The notes under the pieces are model-generated. The model was given only the letters and a program-made list of their open reading frames with translations, searched no databases and was not told the origin of the DNA. A stretch of 64,000 nucleotides of DNA from Butyrivibrio sp. MC2013 (GTDB lineage: Bacteria > Bacillota > Clostridia > Lachnospirales > Lachnospiraceae), in assembly GCF_000424585.1 (NCBI RefSeq), contig NZ_KE384211.1, positions 124,001 through 188,000 of the forward strand. Reading direction: 5' to 3'. Positions 36,413 to 46,094 of the stretch are shown here, piece after piece. The translations under genes and the position numbers were made by a program. The first letter of the stretch is position 1. Each line of letters opens with the position of its first letter.

Positions 36413-37234
36413 TCATTTAAAGAACTTATTACTCATAAGAAACTGCCTGTCATAAGCAGATCTTGCAATAGCTCCCTGGTAGGTATAAGCTACCTCGGGG
36501 CCTCCCGCTACAGCCTTCTTCCTGCGCCTTGAAAGGAGTCCACCTGATTCTTTTACAGTCTTCTTATCATCAGATACAGCTATAGCATCAGATATACGTA
36601 CCTGCAAGGGATTAAAGTCCATGGCCATAACAAAAGCATTGGCATCACCTGTAGCACCTGCAAAAGCTGTACCATGAAGCGCACCAAATACAAATATAGA
36701 ACCGGCTGATATTACTGAACCTCCGGGATTAACATCACCAAATATTACAAGTGAATGTTCAGATACTATCTCCTGGCCGGACCTGAGGTTACCCACATGT
36801 ATCCTGGCGTTGGCATCGCCCAGCTGCTGAAAAGCAGCTTCATAGGCATCTGTATAGGCTTCGCTTAATAGCTTATTCTTTTCTTCAGGAGTTAGTTCTG
36901 TAGGACGAAGAGCCTGTGGCTGCACAGTCTCTACATGATGAGGAGTGCTCCTTACAGCTTTTACAAAAGCATTATCAAGAGGATGATCTTCATCAAGGAT
37001 GCAGACTATGTCCAGATCAGAGTTGCCCTTTATGATCTCCAAAAGATCTTCCTGCTCGGCGTCATTAAGCCTTCTTCCTCTGACCATAAGCCCCATCTTG
37101 TTTTTGCCAAGGAATGAAGCAGCCTCAGCAAATTTGGATGCTATATCTCTTCTAAGCTCCTCATAGGGAATATCTTTATCCAGAACCAGAATGATTCCGT
37201 TTTTAGTACCTTTTATAGAAACCGGCTGTGCCAT
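36413..37234 (-). CDS. minC: Septum site-determining protein MinC
   Basis: 273 residues. The N-terminal domain opens MAQPVSIKGTKNGIILVLD. The C-terminal beta-helix domain has GNLRSGQEIVSEHSLVIFGD, NPGGSVISAGSIFVFGALHG and ARI-type repeats typical of MinC. A linker rich in charged residues separates the two. MinC blocks FtsZ assembly at sites where MinD recruits it. The ATG at 37232-37234 follows GGGGGAGATA; the longer TTG start at 37267 lacks such a site. First gene of minCDE. Confidence 0.94.
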   Translation of the reverse strand: MAQPVSIKGTKNGIILVLDKDIPYEELRRDIASKFAEAASFLGKNKMGLMVRGRRLNDAEQEDLLEIIKGNSDLDIVCILDEDHPLDNAFVKAVRSTPHHVETVQPQALRPTELTPEEKNKLLSEAYTDAYEAAFQQLGDANARIHVGNLRSGQEIVSEHSLVIFGDVNPGGSVISAGSIFVFGALHGTAFAGATGDANAFVMAMDFNPLQVRISDAIAVSDDKKTVKESGGLLSRRRKKAVAGGPEVAYTYQGAIARSAYDRQFLMSNKFFK

Positions 37235-37424
37235 TATCTCCCCCACCTCATAATTACGATGTCGCAAAATCTATTTTAACTCAATTTGATGCAATTTAAA
37301 AGGAAAACTTACATTTTTCCACAATTTAGTAAATATTTTAATGCTATCTAATACATAAATTGACAAAAAATAAGGTAATACAGCAGGGAATAGCATCGTT
37401 TAACACTTGCATTATCAAATGATC

Positions 37425-37454
37425 AAAAAAATGAGCCGAGGAATAATCCTCGGC
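37425..37454 (-). terminator. Rho-independent terminator of rpsB-tsf
   Basis: Minus-strand GCCGAGGA-TTAT-TCCTCGGC followed by TCA and seven T. It lies beyond repeat copy 4, so that repeat is inside the 3' UTR of tsf. Confidence 0.9.
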
Positions 37455-37471
37455 CCATTGCAAAATTCGTA

Positions 37472-37616
37472 ATATATAAAATAATCAAGATAACCCACCA
37501 CCTTTAGGTGGTGGGAATATCTTGATTACGGGTGCGGGGTTATAAGCCCCGTACCCGTAGAACTGCGTCAGCAGTGATTTTATAACGAGCAAAAAGCGAA
37601 GCGTTTGCGAGTTTAA
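37472..37616 (-). repeat. 145-bp multi-hairpin dispersed repeat, copy 4
   Basis: The reverse complement reads identically to copy 1 over all 145 bases by eye. It sits between the tsf stop and the tsf terminator and is therefore transcribed in its own forward sense whenever tsf is expressed. Confidence 0.97.
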
Positions 37617-37632
37617 CCGATAAGATATCAAA

Positions 37633-38583
<951 letters not shown>

Positions 38584-38613
38584 TGTTTTTCTCCTTTATC
38601 TGTTTATTGAAGA

Positions 38614-38643
38614 GACCCCGGCGGAGTCACCGCCGTCGGGGTC
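38614..38643 (-). promoter_or_regulatory. Intercistronic rpsB-tsf hairpin
   Basis: 7-bp outer stem GACCCCG/CGGGGTC with inner GCGG/CCGC. No T tract follows. Such a hairpin between rpsB and tsf could adjust the ratio of the two products or protect RNA. Confidence 0.6.
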
Positions 38644-38665
38644 ATAATAGTTCTGATATTATAGA

Positions 38666-39400
38666 TTACTCAGCATCTTCTGCTACTGCTTCTTCAGCTG
38701 CAGGTACTTCGTTCTCAGCACCCTGCTTTGCTTCGATAACAGCATCAGCCATCTTGCCAACCAGCAGCTTAACAGCGCGGATAGCGTCATCGTTGCCAGG
38801 GATGATGTAATCAAGCTCTTCAGGATCGCAGTTAGTATCACAGATACCTACAAGAGTGATACCCAGTGAGTGAGCTTCCTGGATGCAGATGTGCTCCTTC
38901 TTAGGATCTACTACGAAGATAGCATCGGGAATTCTCTTCATATCGCGGATACCGCCGATGTTTCTCTGAAGCTTATCAAGCTCCTTCTTAAGACCAGCAA
39001 CTTCCTTCTTGGGAAGAACATCGAAAGTGCCATCTTCCTGCATTCTCTCGATCTCTTTCATTCTTACGATCCTGGACTGGATTGTAGAGAAGTTTGTGAG
39101 CATGCCGCCCAGCCATCTCTCGTTTACATAGTACATACCGCAGCGAAGTGCTTCGTCCTTAACAGCATCCTGAGCCTGCTTCTTGGTACCTACGAACAGA
39201 ACTGTACCGCCCTGCTCAGCGATCTCAAAGATAGCCTTGTAAGCTTCGTCAACCTTGCCTACAGATTTCTGAAGGTCGATGATGTGGATGTTGTTTCTCT
39301 CTGTGAAGATGTAAGGAGCCATCTTAGGGTTCCATCTTCTGGTCTGATGTCCGAAATGAACACCTGCTTCAAGTAACTGCTTCATTGTAACAACGCTCAT
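38666..39400 (-). CDS. rpsB: 30S ribosomal protein S2
   Basis: 244 residues with the S2 signature [40 protein letters not shown] and [20 protein letters not shown]. It ends in an acidic Ala/Glu-rich tail. ATG after a GGAGG site. It follows a 167-base structured leader and its own promoter. Together with tsf it interrupts the run of motility genes, but lies downstream of them on the same strand. Confidence 0.98.
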   Translation of the reverse strand: MSVVTMKQLLEAGVHFGHQTRRWNPKMAPYIFTERNNIHIIDLQKSVGKVDEAYKAIFEIAEQGGTVLFVGTKKQAQDAVKDEALRCGMYYVNERWLGGMLTNFSTIQSRIVRMKEIERMQEDGTFDVLPKKEVAGLKKELDKLQRNIGGIRDMKRIPDAIFVVDPKKEHICIQEAHSLGITLVGICDTNCDPEELDYIIPGNDDAIRAVKLLVGKMADAVIEAKQGAENEVPAAEEAVAEDAE

Positions 39401-39567
39401 GATATTACCTCCGTTTTGGTTAGTCTTCCGAGTGCAGCTGTCTGTGGCTCTCCGGCGGCGTTACACCGAAGCAGACGCTCTCAAACCGGACATCCGGCAC
39501 CAATGAAAGCTGCTTGCACACGTGATTATTTCTGCCCATAGGCAGACTGAGGCCCTATTGCCACAGC
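39401..39567 (-). ncRNA. Structured leader of rpsB, candidate S2 autoregulatory RNA
   Basis: The leader ends are joined by a 7-bp long-range pairing (CTGTGGC at 39560-39566 with GCCACAG at 39442-39448 in RNA sense), enclosing CTGCC-TATG-GGCAG and CCGG-ATGT-CCGG hairpins. Ribosomal proteins often repress their own leaders, so an S2-binding element is plausible, but I cannot match it to a described rpsB motif. Confidence 0.5.
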
Positions 39568-39573
39568 TCTAAT

Positions 39574-39602
39574 AATTTATCACAGATAGGGACAAAGTGC
39601 AA
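39574..39602 (-). promoter_or_regulatory. Promoter of rpsB-tsf
   Basis: On the minus strand TTGCAC (39597-39602) and TAAATT (39574-39579) with a 17-base spacer, just past the end of the accessory gene at 39631. Confidence 0.55.
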
Positions 39603-39630
39603 TAGAGTAAATCAAATTTACAGGCAACAC

Positions 39631-40572
39631 TTATCTTCTGCCTGTAATGATAGAAGCGATAGTAGAATAGTCTGCACCTGAAGGAATCGAGAATGTACCT
39701 GAAGATATCTTTCTGTCCATTCCTGTCCTGCAAAGATATTTATCAAAGCTCACTGCGTTATCTACAAGCCCCTTGTCTGCAAGGGTCCTTGCTACAGCAT
39801 CTGAGTAGCTACCCTTTGCTATAGTGATAGTCACACTTCCGGCTGCAGAAGTCGCAGCATCAGATACAGCTGTATTATCAACGCCGCCCTGATCTGCAAC
39901 AGTATCTCCGTTGGCAGCTGCAACTCCGTCTGATTTTGGAGGTGCTTCATTTTCCAGAGTTGTAGCAGCTGCGATATCATCTCCTATGGACAAGCTCACA
40001 TCTGATGGACCGGAGCTTGTGATGATCGTAGTATCATCAGATGCCCCTGGGCTATCACCGGCTGCTACTGTATCATTTTTATTTACAAGAGCAAACTGTT
40101 CACCATCTTCAGCTTCGCTTGCAGCTGCAGTATCTTTACTGTCATTAGCAGAATTTTCATCATCAGTTTTAACTTTTATGGCGCCCATTACTTCTGCGTC
40201 TTCATTTCCTGTAGCGCCTTCGAGCACTTCCTCCAGAGAGATCTCGCCTGCAGCAGCGACTGATCCAGTCCCTTCTTCTGCCGCTTTAGCTGCCTTATCA
40301 GCCCCTTCTTTTGAAGCTTTATCTCCTTCCTGAGCTTTTTCCTTTCCAGCTTTATCGTCTTCATTATCGTCCGAAACGGCCCAGCCTTGCCCAAAAGGAA
40401 CAGCATCAGCGTAGCTGCCGTCATTTTCTTTTTCCGCGGATGCCGTAATATCTTTTCCTTTTGAAGATGATTTTTTCTTGTCAACTCCGGGCCCTCCGCC
40501 AAAGATCATAAGCGCCAGAGCGCCTATGATAAGTCCGATACCAAGTCCTCTAAGATACAATTTTAGTTTCAT
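39631..40572 (-). CDS. Membrane-anchored protein with MltG/YceG-like N-domain motif
   Basis: 313 residues. An N-terminal membrane segment (GLGIGLIIGALALMIF, 10-25) is followed by ~200 residues of low-complexity Ala/Asp/Lys/Ser-rich linker. The last ~65 residues read VTITIAKGSYSDAVARTLAD and end FSIPSGADYSTIASIITGRR, the LysM-like pattern that precedes the catalytic part of MltG. The catalytic domain itself is missing, so this is probably a cell-wall-directed anchor and not a transglycosylase (inference). Last gene of the flagellar operon, before the rpsB promoter. Confidence 0.75.
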   Translation of the reverse strand: MKLKLYLRGLGIGLIIGALALMIFGGGPGVDKKKSSSKGKDITASAEKENDGSYADAVPFGQGWAVSDDNEDDKAGKEKAQEGDKASKEGADKAAKAAEEGTGSVAAAGEISLEEVLEGATGNEDAEVMGAIKVKTDDENSANDSKDTAAASEAEDGEQFALVNKNDTVAAGDSPGASDDTTIITSSGPSDVSLSIGDDIAAATTLENEAPPKSDGVAAANGDTVADQGGVDNTAVSDAATSAAGSVTITIAKGSYSDAVARTLADKGLVDNAVSFDKYLCRTGMDRKISSGTFSIPSGADYSTIASIITGRR

Positions 40573-40615
40573 AACTTACCTCCCTGATAAACTTAAGCGA
40601 GGCGCCCCCCATGAT

Positions 40616-41779
40616 TCAAGCTCTTACATTTTTCCTTGAAAGCTCTATTACAAGTCCTACTTCGCCCACTCCCAGTCCCAATTCTCTGGCTATTGCAATA
40701 TTACTCTTTCCCTGATCATGCATTTCAAGAATGGTACTGTTTTGAAGATATTGTTCGTCTTCTTCCTCTATTTTACCGGGCTTTACAGCCTGGCTGATAG
40801 GCACTACCTTTTGTCCCCTTACATAATGATCCACTTCTGAAAAATCATAAGGGCTTATCTTTACCTGACCTTCCCTTATATTCTCCGTAGATCTCCCGGA
40901 CTCCTCATTTTCAGAGGCCACGTCTGCAGACTTAGCGATCTCCTTTACATCAAATAAATCATCCATATTATCCCTGGGTTCAGGGACAGTACCAAACACT
41001 CTGCCCAGCTTCTCTTCAAGATCCTCTCCTGTCAGCCTTGGTGCCTGGGTCAGAGGTGCAAACGAGCCGCCATCTTCTATATTATCTCTGTAATTATCTA
41101 TTCCCGAACGATAAAGGGCCTTCTCGTAATTCTCCTGATTAGACCTGTTTCTGCCCTTTTTCCTGCCCTGCTCCAATACGCTAAAAAAGCTCTCTGCTGC
41201 GGAATTGTGAAAAGACATGGGAGGCGTTGCACTATCATAAAAGCCTGCTGCAGTATCCCCTTCAGGAGGTGCGATGCCTTCAGAATCTCTGTTGATCCCC
41301 CTGCCGGATGACATTATTCTGTCATTTTCTATCATCATGCTGGCCCTTTGTGCTTCCCGGGCTGTTAGCTCAGCATCAAGGACAGTTTTCCTGGCTTCTT
41401 CTCCGGTTTTTCTGGCCAGGTCTACTGTGTCATTTAGATCCTTATGCTTGTCATTTAGCATGTCATACATAAACATCACTTCATCATGATTCTTATGTAT
41501 GTCATCCATTACCGTATCCGCATATTCGCTGATCGCACCCATTTTTTCATTGGTCATGCGATCCAGACCTCTTTCCGTTTTCAAAAGAGATTCCTCGATG
41601 GTATCATCGATCCTTCTTCTGATGTCGGACTGGGATTCTTCCACAGTCTTCTTAACGGCCCTTTGTACGGCAGCTTCCACATCCCTATTAGTTCCGGGGC
41701 CCTCCCCGGTGGGTAGTATAAAGCCCAATACTATCAGGATAGTACCAGCCACCAAAAGGATTATCACTCCGATTCCCAT
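40616..41779 (-). CDS. Membrane-anchored coiled-coil protein (DUF6115-like) in the flagellar operon
   Basis: About 387 residues. A single N-terminal membrane segment (IGVIILLVAGTILIVLGFIL) leads to a long helical coiled coil (~30-130), a charged low-complexity middle, and a C-terminal helix-turn-helix-like end: ILEMHDQGKSNIAIARELGL then VGEVGLVIELSRK. The C-terminal part is typical of proteins found near FapA in flagellar operons of Clostridia; no function is known. The ATG at 41777-41779 follows GGAGGGAGATC; the GTG at 41815 is not needed. Confidence 0.75.
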   Translation of the reverse strand: MGIGVIILLVAGTILIVLGFILPTGEGPGTNRDVEAAVQRAVKKTVEESQSDIRRRIDDTIEESLLKTERGLDRMTNEKMGAISEYADTVMDDIHKNHDEVMFMYDMLNDKHKDLNDTVDLARKTGEEARKTVLDAELTAREAQRASMMIENDRIMSSGRGINRDSEGIAPPEGDTAAGFYDSATPPMSFHNSAAESFFSVLEQGRKKGRNRSNQENYEKALYRSGIDNYRDNIEDGGSFAPLTQAPRLTGEDLEEKLGRVFGTVPEPRDNMDDLFDVKEIAKSADVASENEESGRSTENIREGQVKISPYDFSEVDHYVRGQKVVPISQAVKPGKIEEEDEQYLQNSTILEMHDQGKSNIAIARELGLGVGEVGLVIELSRKNVRA

Positions 41780-41832
41780 GATCTCCCTCCATGCCCCACA
41801 TATGCAGCAAGACACTTAACCCATATGCAGCA

Positions 41833-43419
41833 TCACCTAAGCGGCTGCATCTTTACATCTCCGTCCTTTTGGACGAATTTGCAATATTTACACGGTTTCT
41901 TCACAACCGTTGATAACTCACCAATTGAGATGGTAGTTCCGGGATAACAGGTACCGTTTACTATCACCAGCGCTTCATGGGACTCTGCCAGCCTGTCCTG
42001 AAGCTCGCACAGGCTCTCTGACTTCTCTGTTATTGTAGCTTCCAGAGATTTCTTCATAGCCAGGAGCTTCTTTGCATAGGCTGCCTGCTCGGGAGGAAGC
42101 GTTACACCCGCCTGCAGCTTTTTGACTATGTTTTCAAAAGTAGGAAGGATAGCCTGCAGATTTTTCTGCGACTCATGAACTATCTGCATGGTATCTCTGA
42201 TCCTGGCCTTTAGCTGAGGATCAGCTCCCACATCTATCCTGGTAGTGGTTCCCATTTCACCGCCCAGGATCTTGGTCTCTACCTTTTCACCGGCTATCAC
42301 ATTACCGCCTACTATAAAGCCTTTCACGCCGCTTACATTAACTTCCGTACCGGCTTCGATCTTGCTATGCAGTATGGATTCTGCGGTAACAGAAGCCCCT
42401 GCAGCTACATTGGTATTTTCTATAAATTTGGAGATCACATTGCCGCCAGCCTTAACAGTACCTCCGCCTGCGCCGTTTATGCCTCTCTCCATGACGATGT
42501 CATTTCCGGCTTCAAGAAATGCACCTTCTATATTGCCCTTGATCTCTATATTGCCTCCGGCCTTGATACTAAAGCCGCTTGTAACGTCTCCTTCCACAAT
42601 TACAGATCCGTCATAATCAATATTACCTGTAGAAGCATCCACGTTCTGCAAATTCAGTACATTGGATACCATCACCTTGCCATCCTGAAGGGATACATGT
42701 CCATCCACCATGGATGTGATAGTCAGCTTGTCTTCGGACAGTTCTATATTATTTCCAAAGTGCAGGTGCTTGATCTTAACAGGCTTTGGCTTCATGGGAT
42801 TACCGTATACATTTACACCGGGATCTCCCATATCTGCGGGGGTCAGTGTAGCCAGCACATCACCCTTTTTGCAATGATTCACCAGATTCAGATTGTGATA
42901 GTCCACAGATCCGTCTGCATTCATCTCAGGATGTGGATGCCTTGTAGTCGAGAAATGGTAGCTTATCTCAGCATCTTTTCCCTCTCTCGGAGGCTTTCCC
43001 TTTGCTATCTCTATATCTGTACAATACTCTCTGTTCTTAAAGAAGCCTTCTATAGCTTCATTATTTACTCCGTATTTGATCTTCTTGAGATTCAGCTCAT
43101 TAAATACTTCCTTGGAATCAGTAAGGTTTGCCCCCTGTGAAGGAGCATAAAACCTAAGGGTCACAGTCATCAGATCCTTGGACACATCAAGAGTATAGCT
43201 TTCACTGATGGGATTGGTCTTATTTACAGTAAAATACTCTTCCTTTGCCTTCTTTTCTTTGACAGCCTTGTCTATCTGGATGACATCATAACCAATCTTA
43301 TGCTTTTCAAGATATCTGGTTATCTCACCTGTAGTAACATCCACGCCGCCATCTGTAGGCGGATACACAATTACTCCGGTGCCTGCCTTGGAATGTACGA
43401 GCTGAAAATACCCGTTCAT
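41833..43419 (-). CDS. FapA-family (DUF342) protein
   Basis: 528 residues. An N-terminal domain is followed by a right-handed beta-helix: repeats such as GNIDYDGSVIVEGDV, GFSIKAGGNIEIKGNIEGA and GGTVKAGGNVISKFIEN, then a coiled coil and a short Cys-containing tail (CKYCKFVQK). FapA of Vibrio vulnificus links flagellar assembly with the glucose-PTS signal. In Firmicute flagellar operons the homologue follows sigD, as here. It likely acts at the cell pole or membrane in flagellar control (family knowledge and inference). Confidence 0.9.
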   Translation of the reverse strand: MNGYFQLVHSKAGTGVIVYPPTDGGVDVTTGEITRYLEKHKIGYDVIQIDKAVKEKKAKEEYFTVNKTNPISESYTLDVSKDLMTVTLRFYAPSQGANLTDSKEVFNELNLKKIKYGVNNEAIEGFFKNREYCTDIEIAKGKPPREGKDAEISYHFSTTRHPHPEMNADGSVDYHNLNLVNHCKKGDVLATLTPADMGDPGVNVYGNPMKPKPVKIKHLHFGNNIELSEDKLTITSMVDGHVSLQDGKVMVSNVLNLQNVDASTGNIDYDGSVIVEGDVTSGFSIKAGGNIEIKGNIEGAFLEAGNDIVMERGINGAGGGTVKAGGNVISKFIENTNVAAGASVTAESILHSKIEAGTEVNVSGVKGFIVGGNVIAGEKVETKILGGEMGTTTRIDVGADPQLKARIRDTMQIVHESQKNLQAILPTFENIVKKLQAGVTLPPEQAAYAKKLLAMKKSLEATITEKSESLCELQDRLAESHEALVIVNGTCYPGTTISIGELSTVVKKPCKYCKFVQKDGDVKMQPLR

Positions 43420-43450
43420 AGCGTTCCTCCTGATAAACTGATCAAAGAAG

Positions 43451-44221
43451 TCATAATCTGTCAGTAAGAATACCCATATACTTGCCCATTTTTACTTTCA
43501 TCTTCTGAAGAGCCCTGGTATGGAGCTGGGAAACCCTGGACTCGGACACCTCCAGGATATTGCTTATTTCCTTCAAGGTGAGTTCTTCATAATAGTACAG
43601 AAGGACAACCTTCTTTTCCTTTTCGGTGAGCATCTCCAGAGCTTCCTGGAGCATCTCCTTAAGTTCAGCCTTTTCCACAACTTCTTCCGGCTTATCAAAC
43701 CTGGAAGTCCTGTTGTGGTCTTCAGGTATATCAGAGCCCTGCTCCATAAATTCATTCAGAGAGATAACGCCCGTCACCTTCATCTGGCTCTGCCAGCTAA
43801 GGTACTCATCCTCTGTAATGTTCATTCTGGCAGCCACCTCTGCATCGGTAGCCACATGACCAGACTCTGCCTCTACTTCTTTTATCGCCAGATCTATCTT
43901 CTTCTGACGATCCCTTATGGTCCTGGGTATCCAGTCCATCTTACGAATCTGGTCCAATATGGCTCCTCTGATCCTGAGGCTGGCATATGTCTCAAATTTG
44001 ACATCCTTCATCATGTCAAACTTGTCTATGGCATCTATCAGGCCAAAAATACCATAACCTACAAGGTCGTCGTATTCTACGTTAAAGCCCAGATACATAG
44101 ACAGTCTGCCGGCAACCAGCTTTACAAGGGGAGCATATTCAAGTATAAGTGTTTCTCTAAGTTCCTGTGTTTTATTCTTGCTGTATTCCTTCCAAAGCTT
44201 GTTCCTGGATGCTTCATCCAT
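43451..44221 (-). CDS. fliA: Flagellar sigma factor sigma-28 (FliA/SigD/WhiG)
   Basis: 256 residues. Region 2 is visible (YAPLVKLVAGRLSMYLGF, DLVGYGIFGLIDAIDKFD, FETYASLRIRGAILDQIRKM), followed by region 3 (DWIPRTIRDRQKKI) and region 4 with the HTH LTLKEISNILEVSESRVSQL. It directs late flagellar and chemotaxis genes from TAAA-N15-GCCGATAA promoters. Two such sites occur in this window. The ATG at 44219-44221 has a GGGGG site; the upstream GTG is unlikely. Part of the long motA-to-fapA operon. Confidence 0.96.
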   Translation of the reverse strand: MDEASRNKLWKEYSKNKTQELRETLILEYAPLVKLVAGRLSMYLGFNVEYDDLVGYGIFGLIDAIDKFDMMKDVKFETYASLRIRGAILDQIRKMDWIPRTIRDRQKKIDLAIKEVEAESGHVATDAEVAARMNITEDEYLSWQSQMKVTGVISLNEFMEQGSDIPEDHNRTSRFDKPEEVVEKAELKEMLQEALEMLTEKEKKVVLLYYYEELTLKEISNILEVSESRVSQLHTRALQKMKVKMGKYMGILTDRL

Positions 44222-44267
44222 TAGTCGTACCCCCACGCTCTAGATTATATGTAGCAATACAGATATT

Positions 44268-44747
44268 TTACTGATTGGTAGCAGCTTCAAATTCCTCTCT
44301 CGCAAGCCTTATCCGTTCTTCTTCCTCAAGTCTTTCCTTCTCCTTGATCTCCTCAAGGCGCTTATCAATTTCCTTCCTGATTATCTGGAGCATATAACTC
44401 TCAAGAAGGTATTCCATTATGGTCCCTAAGAGAAGGAACAGGACCAGCGTAGCACATACGCACACGATCCACCTTCCCACAGGAAAACGCCTGAAATAGG
44501 TGACAATAGCTACCACTGCCGTCCCAAAGAGTACCATAAACGGTCTCACAAGTCGGAGCTTAGGATTTAGCAGTATCTTATAGTTCACCTTTACCATGTC
44601 TTTTTTGGACTCGGCATTTTCATTTCTACGAATGCATTTGATCAGATACTCCACCTTGGTCTCATCCAGATTCATATGACGATGACCATTTGGATCTTCA
44701 GCAGCATTCTCATTTTCTTCAGCATTTATATTCTGAGAATCACTCAT
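44268..44747 (-). CDS. Small membrane protein of the sigma-28 neighbourhood
   Basis: 159 residues, not recognised. Acidic N-terminus (~1-25), a hydrophobic hairpin of two membrane segments (~70-115), and a C-terminal charged helix (EIDKRLEEIKEKERLEEEER) likely forming a coiled coil. It sits between cheD and the sigma-28 gene with 10- and 46-base gaps, a position where other Firmicutes carry small accessory genes such as swrB. No sequence link to SwrB is visible. Confidence 0.75.
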   Translation of the reverse strand: MSDSQNINAEENENAAEDPNGHRHMNLDETKVEYLIKCIRRNENAESKKDMVKVNYKILLNPKLRLVRPFMVLFGTAVVAIVTYFRRFPVGRWIVCVCATLVLFLLLGTIMEYLLESYMLQIIRKEIDKRLEEIKEKERLEEEERIRLAREEFEAATNQ

Positions 44748-44757
44748 GGCTCTTACC

Positions 44758-45243
44758 TTAGATTATCTTCTCAGGTTTACCCACGGCCCTGATCACATAA
44801 TCGCCGTTTTCCGGGTAAAAGATAACTGTGCGTCCGAAATTAAGTCCCGTGTCCTGGGCCAAAATCTTGATATTCAGCTCCTTGAGAGTTTTAATAGAGG
44901 CTTCTACATTTCTCTCACCAACCTTCATCGTATTTCCCGAAGACTGGAAGGAAAACATAGTCGCACCACCTGCAAGCTTGGCGACCATTCTGCTCTTTGA
45001 AGCTCCCAGCTTTTCCAGTCTGGAAACCAATTCCCTGATCCCGGTGTCCGCAAATTTAGGGATATTGCTATTTTGCTTCATCTCCGTGGAATCAGGGAGC
45101 ATTATATGAGCAAGGCCTCCTATCTTGGTGACCGGATCTCTGATCGCGATGCCTACACAAGAGCCCAGTCCCAAAGTTGTGATTCCGTCAGGTGCTTTGC
45201 ATGTATTAAGATCAGCCATTCCAACTTTAATTATATCCGGCAT
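44758..45243 (-). CDS. cheD: Chemoreceptor glutamine deamidase CheD
   Basis: 161 residues. CheD core: GLGSCVGIAI with the catalytic Cys and GGLAHIMLP with the His, then AKLAGGATMFSF. CheD deamidates chemoreceptors and binds CheC to control its phosphatase activity. It follows cheC by 94 bases that contain two hairpins. Start ATG at 45241-45243. Confidence 0.95.
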   Translation of the reverse strand: MPDIIKVGMADLNTCKAPDGITTLGLGSCVGIAIRDPVTKIGGLAHIMLPDSTEMKQNSNIPKFADTGIRELVSRLEKLGASKSRMVAKLAGGATMFSFQSSGNTMKVGERNVEASIKTLKELNIKILAQDTGLNFGRTVIFYPENGDYVIRAVGKPEKII

Positions 45244-45280
45244 ATATTACCCCTTATGACAATCATTCAAGTAATCGCTT

Positions 45281-45312
45281 ACTCCCATTCAGGGAGTACC
45301 GGAATATTCCGG
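45281..45312. repeat. Two small hairpins between cheC and cheD
   Basis: ACTCCC-ATTCA-GGGAGT (45281-45297) and the perfect palindrome CCGGAATATTCCGG (45299-45312). No T tract follows. Possible RNA-processing or stabilising elements between the two interacting partners' genes. Confidence 0.55.
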
Positions 45313-45337
45313 CAAATATAATCGTGCTTATAAGACA

Positions 45338-45970
45338 TCACTGAAAATCTTCAAGATTCATTCCCAGAGATGATAATATCTTCTTGTAGCCTTCTATATC
45401 AGGCAATAGTATGAAGTAGCCGTTCAATTTAATGTCATCGGAAAATTCTGTCTCGATAAGAAGGATCTTGTCTCCCATCAGACCAAATTCAATAGCGGGT
45501 ACGGACAGGATAGCTCCGCACATATCAACCGCAAGATAAGGTACAGAAGGGATCATTTTAAGACCTGTCATAGTAGAAAGCGAATTAAGATATGAGCCGG
45601 TAATGATATTACCGATCTCTTTAAGAGCAGACAGCTCAATCTCAGAAAACTCAGCATCTTCGGGAGTATTCTGCATCATAAGCTTATTGACCAGATACCT
45701 GGCCTCTTTTTGGCCGGACAGGAACATGATAGAGCCGTCCACATCTCCTTCCATGCGAAGGTAGATGCCAGCCATGATCTGCTCGGCACCGCCCATACTG
45801 TCTCCTACATCCTTGAATTCCAGAAGCCTAACCTGAGGAACAGACATATCCACCTTGGCTCCCAGCATCTGAGCCAGAGCAGTAGTCGCATTACCTGCGC
45901 CTATATTCCCCAATTCTTTGAGTACATCAAAATACTGCTCAGATAGTGCGTCAAGACTAAGATTTCCCAC
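45338..45970 (-). CDS. cheC: CheY-P phosphatase CheC
   Basis: About 210 residues with two phosphatase signatures: DVLKELGNIGAGNATTALAQ with VPQVRL, and SALKEIGNIITGSYLNSLS with VPYLAV (pattern D/S-xxx-E-xx-N...P). It removes phosphate from CheY and is stimulated by CheD. The open frame continues 16 codons upstream to an ATG at 46018, but the GTG at 45968-45970 is seven bases after a perfect AGGAGG and begins LSLDALSEQYF, as expected for CheC. The upstream stretch falls into a strong hairpin. Confidence 0.94.
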   Translation of the reverse strand: MGNLSLDALSEQYFDVLKELGNIGAGNATTALAQMLGAKVDMSVPQVRLLEFKDVGDSMGGAEQIMAGIYLRMEGDVDGSIMFLSGQKEARYLVNKLMMQNTPEDAEFSEIELSALKEIGNIITGSYLNSLSTMTGLKMIPSVPYLAVDMCGAILSVPAIEFGLMGDKILLIETEFSDDIKLNGYFILLPDIEGYKKILSSLGMNLEDFQ

Positions 45971-46011
45971 TTGTGATCCTCCTGCAAAAAGAAACAATGC
46001 ATTAAGCTGAA

Positions 46012-46051
46012 ATACCATAAAGAGAGAAGAATAGTTCTCTCTTTATGGTAT
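46012..46051. repeat. 17-bp-stem intercistronic hairpin between cheW and cheC
   Basis: Perfect 17-bp stem (46012-46028 with 46035-46051) around a 6-base loop, directly upstream of the cheC ribosome site. There is no T tract on the minus strand, so it is not an ordinary terminator; it may protect or cleave the polycistronic RNA. Confidence 0.75.
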
Positions 46052-46094
46052 CACATTTTCACGAAAAATTGTTATTTATACGCAATTTTATTTT

